From the NCBI GenBank assembly GCA_016714535.1, contig JADKDR010000006.1:310001-374000 (forward strand): DNA of 64,000 nt, written 5' to 3'. Below, in pieces: positions 36,990-47,260 of the stretch. A model generated the notes under the pieces. The model did no database searches. It was not told where the DNA came from and was given only the letters and a program-made list of their open reading frames with translations. The stretch comes from Bacteroidota bacterium. GTDB taxonomy: Bacteria; Bacteroidota; Bacteroidia; AKYH767-A; OLB10. Each line of letters opens with the position of its first letter. The stretch's first letter is position 1. A program made the position numbers and the translations under genes.

Positions 36990-39083
36990 ATGAAGAACAA
37001 ATACATAGCACTAATGTGCTTTCTATTTTTATCAAGCATTAAAATAAATGCACAAAATGCACCACATTGGTGTGCTTCTCATCATGAGTTTGAATCCCAG
37101 ATGAAAACTAATCCTGACTATGCTCATAGCCAGAAACAGTTAGAAGAATTTACTGCCCGGTTTGTAGAAGATTATCTTAAGAGTAACGATAATCAAAAAT
37201 TCGTAAACAAGGTGATTCCCGTTGTATTTCATGTGGTTCATGAGGGAGGGGCAGAAAATATTGACCGCTCTCAAATTCTTAATCAATTAGAAATATTGAA
37301 CAACGATTATCAACGTCTGAATGCAGATACAGGAAACACTCCGTTAGTATTTAGGCCTCTTGCTGCAAATTCAAATATTGAATTCCGTTTGGCAACATTA
37401 GATCCCAACGGTAATTGTACCGATGGAATTACGCGTACCTTCAGTGGTATAACTAATGGATGTCGTAATAATGTAAAGGCGCTCATTTATTGGCCAAGCA
37501 ATAAATACTTGAATGTGTGGGTTGTAAAGAGCATACAAAATACGGGTGGTTCGCCTGGAACGGTATTAGGTTTTGCTCAGTTTCCCGGAAGCGGAAGTTC
37601 GCTTACAGATGGAATAGTGATGATTCATAGTTTTGTTGGTGCTGTGGGAACAGCTGCTGGCAATGGAAATAATGGCCGTGTGCTTTGCCACGAGGCCGGA
37701 CATTGGTTTAACCTTCGCCATATATGGGGAGATGCCGTATGCGGTAGTGACTTTGTTAGCGATACACCGCCACAAGAAGCGCTAAATTTTGGTTGCGCCA
37801 CATGGCCTAGTGTTAGCAATTGCAATGGCAATGCCCCTAACGGAGATATGTTTATGAACTACATGGACTATAGCGATGGCGATTGTATGAATATGTTTAG
37901 TGCAGGTCAAAGCGCACGAATGGCAGCGGCTCTTAACAGTGGAGCAAGCGGACGAAATAATCTTTGGACAACCGCAAACCTTGCTGCTACCGGAACTGAT
38001 GGCAGCGCCCCTTGCAATCCGGTTCCAGTTGCACTTATCAATGGTGAAATTAAAAGATTATGTGCTGGTGGAAATGCTATTTTTTCAAGCGGCTCATACA
38101 ATGGTGCTCCATTTACATATCAATGGACATTTACAGGCGGGAATCCCTCAAGTAGTACCCTCTCCAACCCTACCATAAATTATCCAACTGCAGGAACTTA
38201 TGATGTAACTCTTGTCGCTACTAATCCAAACGGTTCTAATACCATCACGCGCACAGGAATGGTTAAAGTATATGCATTAGCATCATCTAACTTACCTCCC
38301 TTTTCACAAGGGTTCGAAACTCTTACACTGCCAGACCCGGATTGGTATACGTTTTCAGATATTAGTCAACAGTGGACTGTAACAAGTGCAGCTGCAAAAA
38401 CAGGCACCAAATCTTTGGTTCTCATAAACAATACTACTACGCTAAACGGGAGTGATGAATTTGTAACACCTGCCTATAACTTTATTGGTGCAAGCAATAT
38501 TGGACTTAACTTTCAAGTAGCATTTGCGCAAAAAAATACGGCTGCTGATAATGCGCTTAAAGTTTATGTGAGCACGAATTGTGGCGCATCATGGGTTCCA
38601 CGCTTATCAAAATCAGGGGCTTCTCTATCTACCATTCCGGGTACCAATAGCGGCAATTTTGTTCCAACTGCTGCACAGTGGCGCCTCGAAACGGTGAATC
38701 TTAATAATGTGGCAAATCAACCAAGTGTTATGTTTAAATTCGAGTTTACGAATACTGGTGAAGCCAATAATATTTACCTTGACGACATCAACATACAAGG
38801 AACTGTAGGCTTAGATGACGGGCTTGCTTCAGAAATCGATTTCTTTATAGCACCAAATCCTGCTGATAATTTTACTACTCTTAATTTTACGTTTATTAAA
38901 AAAGCAGATGCAACGGTTACCGTATACGATATGATTGGCAAATCTATCTCAGAGCAAAATTTATCAAATCTTGGAGCTGGTTCTCATATAATGGAAATAG
39001 GCCAAAACCTGAATCCTGGTATTTATATGGTGGAATTTAAAGTTGATAATCGCAAAATTGTACAACGCTTCATTAAACAGTAA
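36990..39083 (+). CDS. Secreted M43 (cytophagalysin/pappalysin-like) zinc metalloprotease with PKD and T9SS domains
   Basis: 697 residues from ATG 36990; an in-frame Met at 36924 falls in the promoter region. A signal peptide covers 1-22 (ending KINAQ). Residues ~75-340 are the M43 catalytic domain, with zinc motif HEAGHWFNLRH (H234, E235, H238, H244) and a Met-turn in FMNYMDYSDGDCMNMF. Residues ~370-430 form a PKD domain (AGTYDVTLVATNPNGSNT). A jelly-roll-like domain at ~435-610 has the GFETLTLPD start and NNIYLDDINI end typical of modules beside T9SS tails. The last ~75 residues are a T9SS type A sorting domain (IAPNPADNFT, GIYMVEFK, RFIKQ). It should be exported and act on extracellular proteins. 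It has its own strong terminator. Confidence 0.93.
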   Translation: MKNKYIALMCFLFLSSIKINAQNAPHWCASHHEFESQMKTNPDYAHSQKQLEEFTARFVEDYLKSNDNQKFVNKVIPVVFHVVHEGGAENIDRSQILNQLEILNNDYQRLNADTGNTPLVFRPLAANSNIEFRLATLDPNGNCTDGITRTFSGITNGCRNNVKALIYWPSNKYLNVWVVKSIQNTGGSPGTVLGFAQFPGSGSSLTDGIVMIHSFVGAVGTAAGNGNNGRVLCHEAGHWFNLRHIWGDAVCGSDFVSDTPPQEALNFGCATWPSVSNCNGNAPNGDMFMNYMDYSDGDCMNMFSAGQSARMAAALNSGASGRNNLWTTANLAATGTDGSAPCNPVPVALINGEIKRLCAGGNAIFSSGSYNGAPFTYQWTFTGGNPSSSTLSNPTINYPTAGTYDVTLVATNPNGSNTITRTGMVKVYALASSNLPPFSQGFETLTLPDPDWYTFSDISQQWTVTSAAAKTGTKSLVLINNTTTLNGSDEFVTPAYNFIGASNIGLNFQVAFAQKNTAADNALKVYVSTNCGASWVPRLSKSGASLSTIPGTNSGNFVPTAAQWRLETVNLNNVANQPSVMFKFEFTNTGEANNIYLDDINIQGTVGLDDGLASEIDFFIAPNPADNFTTLNFTFIKKADATVTVYDMIGKSISEQNLSNLGAGSHIMEIGQNLNPGIYMVEFKVDNRKIVQRFIKQ

Positions 39084-39106
39084 GTTGTAAAATAAAAATA
39101 GCGAAA

Positions 39107-39131
39107 AGCCACCTCAACGGGTGGCTTTTTT
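39107..39131 (+). terminator. Intrinsic terminator of the M43 protease gene
   Basis: A 7-bp GC-rich stem AGCCACC/GGTGGCT (39107-39113 with 39120-39126) is followed by TTTTT (39127-39131). An A run precedes the stem. It lies about 25 bases past the stop. Confidence 0.85.
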
Positions 39132-39355
39132 ATGGCTTCTTAGGGCTAGTATAATTCGTAAGAGATGATAATAATTCATTAACGAATCAATTGTTTCAAA
39201 ACCATTTTCGCGTTATCTTTTATACATATAAATATCAGGTTACAATTTGAATTAGAATCTTGATTGAACCGAAAATAGATAGTTGAATTCCAAATATGGT
39301 CGGTAAGCCTTATGAGTAAAGGATTTGCTTGACCCATTTAACCCTTGTAATATTT

Positions 39356-39381
39356 TCAACTGCATAGCAGTTGAGTTTTTT
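39356..39381 (+). terminator. Terminator-like hairpin without an obvious gene
   Basis: Stem TCAACTGC/GCAGTTGA (39356-39363 with 39367-39374) with a 3-base loop, followed by AGTTTTTT. It has the form of an intrinsic terminator on the plus strand, but the protease gene already has one 230 bases earlier. It could mark the end of a small RNA. Confidence 0.45.
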
Positions 39382-40138
39382 GTGAATAACATAATGATAT
39401 CAACGGTTTTAAGCCAAACCTGTATATAAATAAACTCTACTGTCTATTTGCGGTTGAATAAATTGATTACTACATTTTCTAAGAATACGACTATAAAAAA
39501 AGTTGAGTTTCGATCATTTACAAAGTATCATCGAACATAATTTGTCGCCTTTAGAAAAAGTTTTAATAAAGAGTGTGAATACAATTGCTTTCGTGTGTTT
39601 TTTTGCCCCTTACCTATGCATGAGATATTTGAATGATGCGGTGTGAACGCAGATATGCCATAAATGACTTTTTAGAGTGACTCAGCAGAAAACACAAAAA
39701 TGCAGTTGCTGCCCTGCCTGTAGCAAACAGGCAATAGACGTACAACAATTTTGTCGATGTATTTCAATCAAGTTTAAAGTAGATCCAATTACGAATACTT
39801 ACTATTTCACTATAATTTGATTTGCTCTTTTGGTCGATTTTTAAATACCTTTATTTAGATCTTGCTAATTAATTTGCGCATTGAACAAACCAACAACTTG
39901 GCAATTCGAAGAAAAAAATAAATGCAAACAAAAATGACCAAAGAGTCATAAACTCATGTATTAAGACAATAGTATGAGAGTTTGAAAACAACCAATATTG
40001 CAAAGATTTTCAATGTCAAGAAATTAATAACTATCCTCTGTTTATCGCAAGGTAATTTTTACCCAACAAATAGCAATTTGTTATTAGTGTCCTTCAAAAT
40101 GATTTTAGTACTGAGTGTTTTTTCGAGGAAAACTGTGT

Positions 40139-40204
40139 CGCTCCTACGGAGCTAAACAATAAGGGCGCTAATTCATTCTATTGAATGGTCGCTCCTCCGG
40201 AGCG
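40139..40204. repeat. Pair of CGCTCC..GGAGCG palindromes
   Basis: GCTCC-TAC-GGAGC (40140-40152) and CGCTCC-TCC-GGAGCG (40190-40204) lie about 50 bases apart in the same orientation, each after GTCG or GGTCG. This resembles short palindromic intergenic elements common in Bacteroidota. No transposase is nearby. Confidence 0.5.
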
Positions 40205-40260
40205 CTAAGATCTTTAATGCAGCTGACAAATACTCAGTGAGGCGGCAGGTTAATACATTT

Positions 40261-40568
40261 GCAACCGACAAAAAGCAACAAGCCATAAATATAAAAAAAA
40301 TTCTCCGTGTTTCTCCGTGTCTCCGTGCGCCCTTGTATTTAAGCATCAAAGAATACGTATGCAACCGACAAAAAACAACAAGCCTAAAAAAAAAGAAATT
40401 CTCCGTGTCTCCATGCGCCCTTGTATTTAATCATCAAAGAAAAAATGTACAACCCACAAAAAACAGCAAGCCCTAACTATAAAAAAAGAAATTCTCAGTG
40501 TTTCTCCGTGCCTTATATTTAATCATCAAAGAATACATGTGCAACCAACAAAAAACAGCAAGCCCTAA
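40261..40568. repeat. Four tandem copies of a ~90-100 bp intergenic repeat
   Basis: Copies begin near 40261, 40361, 40449 and 40541 (the last partial). Each starts with a form of GCAACCGACAAAAAACA-GCAAGCC, then an A-rich run, TTCTCCGTGTTTCTCCGTG, CCTTGTATTTAA and CATCAAAGAA. Spacing is 100, 88 and 92 bases. Small differences show gradual decay. There are no long ORFs and no CRISPR-like spacing. Confidence 0.75.
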
Positions 40569-40650
40569 TTAATAATCTCTTTCGTTAAAACATGAAACAG
40601 AGGCAATCAAAATTGATCACCCCTGTTTGCATTAGGTTTGATAAGACAAT

Positions 40651-43600
40651 TTACTCCACAATAAGGCGTGCCATTTGTGTTGTGCCTTTGGATGTTACCT
40701 TAACGATATAACAGCCAGACGCAAGATTGCTTACATCAAAGTTAAACCTGTTCTGTCCTTCGGCCAAGGCAATAGACTGAGCGTATACTTCTGCGCCTAG
40801 CAAATTATATAACTGAATGTTGCCTTCTCCGCTTTCAAATGCATCAAAGTCAATTAGAACATTCGCATTAGCCGGATTGGGATATAAGAAAAGACTTGAA
40901 AGCAACTCATTACCTGCACGACAAGTAAATGAAACTGGATGTGTTGCTGTTACACTTGTAGCGCAAGTGGTTGTCGCATTTGCCTTACAGGTGATTATCC
41001 CGTTTATATGTCCCCAGTTTACAACAATGTTTGTAGTTCCCTGCCCACTCACAAGTGTGCTTCCTGGTACAACTGTCCACGTGTAACTTAAAGCACCTGT
41101 TACCGGTGTACATGAATAAGCTACTCCTGTTTGCCACTTACAGGCTGTATTGGAGCCAATAATAGTAGGCGATACTAACTGACCATAGATAGGATAAGAA
41201 CGCACCGAGCTGCTTCCGCATATGTTATTTGCCTTAACTGTTACAAAACCTGAATTAGTAAAGGTACCAGCAAAGTTAACGGTAATACTTGTTGTTCCCT
41301 GTCCTGAAACAATGGTTGCTCCTGTTGGTACAGTCCAGGTATAACTTGTAGCACCTGCAGATACCGAACAACTATATACAACTCCAGTCCTATTGCACAA
41401 TCCTCGTTGCAATCCAGTTATCGTAGGCATAGCCGGCACTGTATTTACCACAGTTACAAACAAAGTTCTTGGTGTACTTGTACCACAAATGTTCGAAGCA
41501 GTAACACTAATATTCCCGCTAACCGCGGCATTAGAGAAAAACACAGTTATACTGGTAGTCCCTGCACCAAGGCTTATAGATGCTCCTGAAGGTAATGTCC
41601 AGGTATATGATGTTGCACCTGGAACGGCAACTATAGAATATACTTGCGAAGAATTTCTGCATACAGTAGCTAGCCCTGAAACTACTCCGGGCATTGCTGG
41701 TGCAGAACCTCCGGAACTAACAATAGCGCTGGCACTAGCCGTGCATCCATTACCATCTGTCACCGTAATTGTATATGTTCCGGCTATAAGTCCACTTAAA
41801 TTTGTGTTAGTACTTCCATTACTCCATAGGTAAGTAAAGACTGGTGTTCCGCCACTAATAGTTGATCCGATAGAGCCAGTATTAACGGTGTTACATGCTA
41901 CATGCACAGGAGTTAAACTAACACCTAGCGGAGTTGGAGAAGTAATTGTTGCTGAACAGGATGCAGTACATCCTGTTACTAAATCCGTAACCACAACGGT
42001 ATACGTTCCGGTTGATAGACCGCTTTGGCTTGCATCGGTAGAGCCATTACTCCACAAATAACTTACTCCCGCAGCGGTAGCACTAACCGTTCCATTCGGA
42101 ATTCCACAACTTATATTATTCGTTGCTGAACATGTTAGTGAAGGATTGATTGCATTAGCATTGACAGTTGCTGTGCAGGAAGCTGTACAGCCTGTTACTA
42201 AATCCGTTACTACAACCGTATACGTTCCGGCTGATAAAACGCTTTGGCTTGCATCGGTAGAGCCATTACTCCACAAATAACTTACTCCCGCAGCGGTAGC
42301 ACTAACCGTTCCATTCGGAATTCCACAACTTGTATTATTCGTTGCTGAACATGTTACTGAAGGATTGATTGTATTAGCATTGACAGTTGCTGAGCAGGAT
42401 GCTGTACATCCTGTTACTAAATCCGTTACTACAACCGTATACGTTCCGGCTGATAAAACGCTTTGGCTTGCATCGGTAGAGCCATTACTCCACAAATAAC
42501 TTACTCCCGCAGCGGTTGCACTAACCGTTCCATTCGGAATTCCACAACTTGTATTATTCGTTGCTGAACATGTTACTGAAGGATTGATTGCATTAGCATT
42601 GACAGTTGCTGAGCAGGATGCTGTACATCCCGTTGCCAAATCCGTTACTACAACCGTATACGTTCCGGCTGCAAGACCACTTTGGATAGCATTGGTTGAG
42701 CCGTTACTCCATGAATAACTTACTCCAGTTGCGGTGGCTGTTACACTTCCGTTAGGTTGAGTACAACTTGTATTGTCTGTGGCACTGCAAGTAACCGTTG
42801 GATTACTAGTGTTATTTGCAACGGTTGCTGAACATGATGCTGTGCATCCGGTTACTAAATCCGTTACTACAACCGTATACGTTCCGGCTGCAAGACCGAT
42901 TTGGCTTGATGTGGTTGCGCCATTATCCCATAAGTAACTTACTCCAGTTGCGGTGGCTGTTACACTTCCGTTTGGTAGAACACAGCTTGTATTGTCTGTG
43001 GAGCTGCAAGTAACCGTTGGGTTACTTGTATTATTTGCTACAGTTGCTGAGCAGGAAGATGTACATCCTGTTACTAAATCCGTTACTACAACCGTATACG
43101 TTCCGGCTGAAAGTCCGCTTTGGCTTGATGTGGTTGTTCCATTGTCCCATAAGAAACTTACTCCACTTGCTGTTGCTGTTACACTTCCGTTAGGTTGAAC
43201 ACAGCTAGTGATATCTGTGGCGCTGCAAGTAACTGTTGGGTTACTTGTATTATTTGCTACAGTTACTGAACAAGATGCTGTACATCCCGTTGCCAAATCC
43301 GTTATTACAACCGTATACGTTCCGGCTGCAAGACCGATTTGGCTTGATGTGGTTACGCCATTATCCCATAAGTAACTTACTCCAGTTGCGGTGGCTGTTA
43401 CACTTCCGTTTGGTAGAACACAGCTTGTATTGTCTGTGGCACTGCAAGTAACCGTTGGATTACTAGTGTTATTTGCAACGGTTGCAGAACATGATGCGGT
43501 GCAGCCTGTTGCTAAATCGGTTACTACAACGGTATACGTTCCGGCTGAGAGGCCGCTCTGGCTTAATGTGGTTGCGCCATTATTCCATAAGTAACTTACT

Positions 43601-44841
43601 CCACTTGCTGTTGCTGTTACACTTCCGTTAGGTTGAGTACAACTTGTATTGTCTGTGGCACTGCAAGTAACTGTTGGGTTACTTGTATTATTTGCTACAG
43701 TTACTGAACAAGATGCTGTACATCCCGTTGCCAAATCCGTTATTACAACCGTATACGTTCCGGCTGCAAGACCGATTTGGCTTGATGTGGTTACGCCATT
43801 ATCCCATAAGTAACTTACTCCTCTTGCTGTTGCTGTTACACTTCCGTTAGGTTGAACACAGCTAGTGATATCTGTGGCGCTGCAAGTAACTGTTGGGTTA
43901 CTTGTATTATTTGCTACAGTTACTGAACAAGATGCTGTACATCCCGTTGCCAAATCCGTTATTACAACCGTATACGTTCCGGCTGCAAGACCGATTTGGC
44001 TTGATGTGGTTACGCCATTATCCCATAAGTAACTTACTCCAGTTGCGGTGGCTGTTACACTTCCATTTGGTAGAACACAGCTTGTATTGTCTGTGGCACT
44101 GCAAGTAACCGTTGGATTACTAGTGTTATTTGCAACGGTTGCAGAACATGATGCGGTGCAGCCTGTTGCTAAATCGGTTACTACAACGGTATACGTTCCG
44201 GCTGCAAGATCGTTTTGGATAGCATTGGTTGAGCCGTTACTCCATGAATAACTTACTCCTGCTGCGGTGGCTGTTACACTTCCGTTTGATTGAACACAGC
44301 TAGTGATATCTGTGGCGCTGCAAGTAACTGTTGGGTTACTTGTATTATCTGCTACAGTTGCTGAACAAGATGCTGTACATCCCGTTGCTAAATCCGTTAC
44401 TACAACAGTATATGTTCCGGCTGAGAGGCCGCTCTGGCTTGATGTGGTTGCGCCATTATCCCATAAGTAACTTACTCCAGTTGCTGTTGCTGTTACACTT
44501 CCGTTTGGTAGCACACAGCTTGTATTGTCTGTGGAGCTGCAAGTAACCGTTGGATTACTTAAATTATTTGCAATTGTTGCTGAGCAGGATGCTGTACATC
44601 CTGTTGCTAAATCGGTTACTACAACAGTATACGTTCCGGCTGCAAGGCCGCTTTGGCTTGAAGTAGTTGCGCCATTATCCCATAAGTAACTTACTCCATT
44701 TGCTGTTGCTGTTACACTTCCGTTTGGCTGCAAACAGCTAGTGATGTTTGTGGCACTACATGTAACCGTTGGGTTACTTGTATTATCTGTTACGGTTGCT
44801 GAGCAGGAAGCTGTACATCCTGTTGCTAAATCCGTTACCAC
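40651..44841 (-). CDS. Second giant repeat adhesin, C-terminal part
   Basis: 1,396 codons in this frame, the 3' end of a locus reading from 51010 to 40651. About 14 tandem 73-residue repeats come first (each TDLATGCTASCSATVANNTS / NPTVTCSATDNTSC / VTATATGVSYLWDNG / LSAGTYTVVV). One diverged SprB-type repeat (HVACNTVNTGSIGS) follows. Next are three PKD/Ig-like modules of about 85 residues (ATSYTWTVPTGATIVSGQGT pattern). The protein ends with a T9SS type A sorting domain (LYPNPANANVLIDF, NLASGCYIVKV, ARLIVE). The listed start is a GTG inside a repeat; coding continues upstream in this frame to the damaged site near 45090. No intrinsic terminator is evident after 40651. Confidence 0.83.
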   Translation of the reverse strand: MVTDLATGCTASCSATVTDNTSNPTVTCSATNITSCLQPNGSVTATANGVSYLWDNGATTSSQSGLAAGTYTVVVTDLATGCTASCSATIANNLSNPTVTCSSTDNTSCVLPNGSVTATATGVSYLWDNGATTSSQSGLSAGTYTVVVTDLATGCTASCSATVADNTSNPTVTCSATDITSCVQSNGSVTATAAGVSYSWSNGSTNAIQNDLAAGTYTVVVTDLATGCTASCSATVANNTSNPTVTCSATDNTSCVLPNGSVTATATGVSYLWDNGVTTSSQIGLAAGTYTVVITDLATGCTASCSVTVANNTSNPTVTCSATDITSCVQPNGSVTATARGVSYLWDNGVTTSSQIGLAAGTYTVVITDLATGCTASCSVTVANNTSNPTVTCSATDNTSCTQPNGSVTATASGVSYLWNNGATTLSQSGLSAGTYTVVVTDLATGCTASCSATVANNTSNPTVTCSATDNTSCVLPNGSVTATATGVSYLWDNGVTTSSQIGLAAGTYTVVITDLATGCTASCSVTVANNTSNPTVTCSATDITSCVQPNGSVTATASGVSFLWDNGTTTSSQSGLSAGTYTVVVTDLVTGCTSSCSATVANNTSNPTVTCSSTDNTSCVLPNGSVTATATGVSYLWDNGATTSSQIGLAAGTYTVVVTDLVTGCTASCSATVANNTSNPTVTCSATDNTSCTQPNGSVTATATGVSYSWSNGSTNAIQSGLAAGTYTVVVTDLATGCTASCSATVNANAINPSVTCSATNNTSCGIPNGTVSATAAGVSYLWSNGSTDASQSVLSAGTYTVVVTDLVTGCTASCSATVNANTINPSVTCSATNNTSCGIPNGTVSATAAGVSYLWSNGSTDASQSVLSAGTYTVVVTDLVTGCTASCTATVNANAINPSLTCSATNNISCGIPNGTVSATAAGVSYLWSNGSTDASQSGLSTGTYTVVVTDLVTGCTASCSATITSPTPLGVSLTPVHVACNTVNTGSIGSTISGGTPVFTYLWSNGSTNTNLSGLIAGTYTITVTDGNGCTASASAIVSSGGSAPAMPGVVSGLATVCRNSSQVYSIVAVPGATSYTWTLPSGASISLGAGTTSITVFFSNAAVSGNISVTASNICGTSTPRTLFVTVVNTVPAMPTITGLQRGLCNRTGVVYSCSVSAGATSYTWTVPTGATIVSGQGTTSITVNFAGTFTNSGFVTVKANNICGSSSVRSYPIYGQLVSPTIIGSNTACKWQTGVAYSCTPVTGALSYTWTVVPGSTLVSGQGTTNIVVNWGHINGIITCKANATTTCATSVTATHPVSFTCRAGNELLSSLFLYPNPANANVLIDFDAFESGEGNIQLYNLLGAEVYAQSIALAEGQNRFNFDVSNLASGCYIVKVTSKGTTQMARLIVE

Positions 44842-45142
44842 AACCGTATACGTTCCGGCTGAAAGTCCGCTTTGGCTTGATGTGGTTGTTCCATTGCTCC
44901 ATGAGTAACTTACTCCACTTGCGGTGGATGTTACACTTCCATTTGGTAGAACACAGCTTGTATTGTCTGTGGAGCTGCAAGTAACCGTTGGATTACTTAA
45001 ATTATTTGCAATTGTTGCTGAGCAGGATGCTGTACATCCTGTTGCTAAATCGGTTACTACAACAGTATACGTTCCGGCTGAAAGGCCGCTTTGATTTGGT
45101 TGGGGGGCCTATGACCCCGTTCCGGCTAAAGGCCGCTTTGGC

Positions 45143-45814
45143 TTATGTGGTTACGCCATTATCCCGCAAGTAACTTACTCCAGTTGCTGTTGCTGTTACA
45201 CTTCCGTTTGATTGAACACAGCTTGTATTGTCTGTGGAGCTGCAAGTAACCGTTGGGTTACTTGTGTTATTTGCAACGGTTGCAGAACATGATGCGGTAC
45301 AGCCTGTTGCTAAATCGGTTACTACAACGGTATACGTTCCGGCTGAAAGTCCGCTTTGGATTGATGTGGTTGTTCCATTGTCCCATAAGAAACTTACTCC
45401 ACTTGCTGTTGCTGTTACACTTCCGTTAGGTTGAACACAGCTAGTGATATCTGTGGCGCTGCAAGTAACTGTTGGGTTACTTGTATTATTTGCTACAGTT
45501 ACTGAACAAGATGCTGTACATCCCGTTGCCAAATCCGTTACTACAACCGTATATGTTCCTGCTGACAGGCCGCTCTGGCTTGATGTGGTTGCGCCATTAT
45601 CCCATAAGTAACTTACTCCTGCTGCGGTGGCTGTTACACTTCCGTTTGGTAGAACACAGCTTGTATTGTCTGTGGAGCTGCAAGTAACCGTTGGGTTACT
45701 TGTATTATTTGCAACGGTTGCAGAACACGATGCGGTACAGCCTGTTGCTAAATCGGTTACAACAACGGTATACGTTCCGGCTGCAAGTCCGCTTTGGCTT
45801 GATTGGTTATCCAT
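45143..45814 (-). CDS. Second giant repeat adhesin, fragment between two damaged sites
   Basis: 223 codons comprising about three 73-residue repeats, no start signals of its own. On its 3' side (45092-45135) the sequence contains a 41-base insertion with GGGGGG and a second partial copy of CGTTCCGGCTaaAgGCCGC, unlike any other unit. On its 5' side (about 45801-45815) bases are missing from GATGTGGTTGCGCC. The whole segment closely matches about 46883-47555. It is best read as a displaced or noisy copy of that segment, not a separate gene. Confidence 0.6.
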   Translation of the reverse strand: MDNQSSQSGLAAGTYTVVVTDLATGCTASCSATVANNTSNPTVTCSSTDNTSCVLPNGSVTATAAGVSYLWDNGATTSSQSGLSAGTYTVVVTDLATGCTASCSVTVANNTSNPTVTCSATDITSCVQPNGSVTATASGVSFLWDNGTTTSIQSGLSAGTYTVVVTDLATGCTASCSATVANNTSNPTVTCSSTDNTSCVQSNGSVTATATGVSYLRDNGVTT

Positions 45815-45829
45815 TATCCCATAAGTAAC

Positions 45830-47260
45830 TTACTCCAGTTGCGGTGGCTGTAACTCCTTTGCGCCACACACCTTGTATTTCGGGGTGTAAGCAAACCGCA
45901 GGGTTACTAGGTTATTTGCAACGGTTGCTGAACAGGATGCTGTACATCCTGTTACTAAATCGGTTACCACAACGGTATACGTTCCGGCTGAAAGGCTGCT
46001 TTGGCTTGATGTGGTTGCGCCATTGTCCCATAAGTAACTTACTCCAGTTGCGGTGGCTGTTACACTTCCGTTTGGTAGAACACAGCTTGTATTGTCTGTG
46101 GCACTGCAAGTAACCGTTGGGTTACTTGTATTATTTGCAACGGTTGCTGAACATGATGCGGTACAGCCTGTTACTAAATCGGTTACTACAACGGTATACG
46201 TTCCAGCTAAAAGACCGATTTGGCTTGAAGTGGTTACGCCATTATCCCATAAGTAACTTACTCCAGTTGCTGTTGCTGTTACACTTCCGTTTGATTGAAC
46301 ACAGCTTGTATTGTCTGTGGAGCTGCAAGTAACCGTTGGGTTACTTGTATTATTTGCAACGGTTGCTGAACATGATGCGGTACATCCTGTTGCTAAATCG
46401 GTTACTACAACAGTATACGTTCCGGCTGCAAGACCAGTTTGGATAGCATTGGTTGAGCCGTTACTCCATGAATAACTTACTCCACTTGCTGTTGCTGTTA
46501 AACTTCCGTTAGGTTGAGTACAACTTGTATTGTCTGTGGCACTGCAAGTAACCGTTGGGTTACTAGTGTTATTTGCAACGGTTGCTGAGCAGGATGATGT
46601 ACATCCTGTTACTAAATCCGTAACCACAACGGTATACGTTCCGGTTGATAAAACGCTTTGGCTTGCATCGGTAGAGCCATTACTCCACAAATAACTTACT
46701 CCCGCAGCGGTAGCACTAACCGTTCCATTCGGAATTCCACAACTTGTATTATTCGTTGCTGAACATGTTACTGAAGGATTGATTGCATTAGCATTGACAG
46801 TTGCTGAGCAGGAAGCTGTACATCCTGTTGCTAAATCCGTTACCACAACCGTATACGTTCCGGCTGAAAGTCCGCTTTGGCTTGATGTGGTTGCGCCATT
46901 ATCCCATAAGTAACTTACTCCAGTTGCTGTTGCTGTTACACTTCCGTTTGATTGAACACAGCTTGTATTGTCTGTGGAGCTGCAAGTAACCGTTGGGTTA
47001 CTTGTGTTATTTGCAACGGTTGCAGAACATGATGCGGTACAGCCTGTTGCTAAATCGGTTACTACAACGGTATACGTTCCGGCTGAAAGTCCGCTTTGGA
47101 TTGATGTGGTTGTTCCATTGTCCCATAAGAAACTTACTCCACTTGCTGTTGCTGTTACACTTCCGTTAGGTTGAACACAGCTTGTATTGTCTGTGGAGCT
47201 GCAAGTAACCGTTGGGTTACTTGTATTATTTGCAATGTTGCTGAACAGGATGCGGTACAT
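45830..47260 (-). CDS. Second giant repeat adhesin, internal fragment
   Basis: 476 codons in one frame, about six 73-residue repeats including two of the GIPNGTVSATAAGV subtype. It opens inside a repeat next to a one-base deletion near 47235 (TTTGCAATGTTGCTG, against TTTGCAACGGTTGCTG in other units). It ends after a degraded unit (45849-45910) where the protein turns into non-repeat residues (VTLRFAYTPKYKVCG). That degraded stretch corresponds to a noisy version of 47590-47660. No promoter or ribosome-binding signal precedes it; it belongs to the 40651-51010 locus. Confidence 0.65.
   Translation of the reverse strand: MYRILFSNIANNTSNPTVTCSSTDNTSCVQPNGSVTATASGVSFLWDNGTTTSIQSGLSAGTYTVVVTDLATGCTASCSATVANNTSNPTVTCSSTDNTSCVQSNGSVTATATGVSYLWDNGATTSSQSGLSAGTYTVVVTDLATGCTASCSATVNANAINPSVTCSATNNTSCGIPNGTVSATAAGVSYLWSNGSTDASQSVLSTGTYTVVVTDLVTGCTSSCSATVANNTSNPTVTCSATDNTSCTQPNGSLTATASGVSYSWSNGSTNAIQTGLAAGTYTVVVTDLATGCTASCSATVANNTSNPTVTCSSTDNTSCVQSNGSVTATATGVSYLWDNGVTTSSQIGLLAGTYTVVVTDLVTGCTASCSATVANNTSNPTVTCSATDNTSCVLPNGSVTATATGVSYLWDNGATTSSQSSLSAGTYTVVVTDLVTGCTASCSATVANNLVTLRFAYTPKYKVCGAKELQPPQLE

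Larger units (their letters stand above)
39132..40650. other. 1.5-kb non-coding stretch with hairpins and tandem repeats
   Basis: No convincing gene is found in any frame. The stretch is AT-rich, and its last 500 bases hold two CGCTCC-type hairpins and four decaying copies of a ~95-bp repeat (separate entries). It also contains a terminator-like hairpin (39356-39381) and an inverted repeat TGCCTGT/ACAGGCA (39715-39733). It lies between the protease terminator and the 3' end of the second giant adhesin, so both neighbours end here. It may hold a small RNA or be the remains of lost genes. Confidence 0.6.

Noticed and set aside
40139..40204. Insertion-sequence ends
   Set aside because: Only short palindromes are present, with no transposase and no target duplication that I can see.
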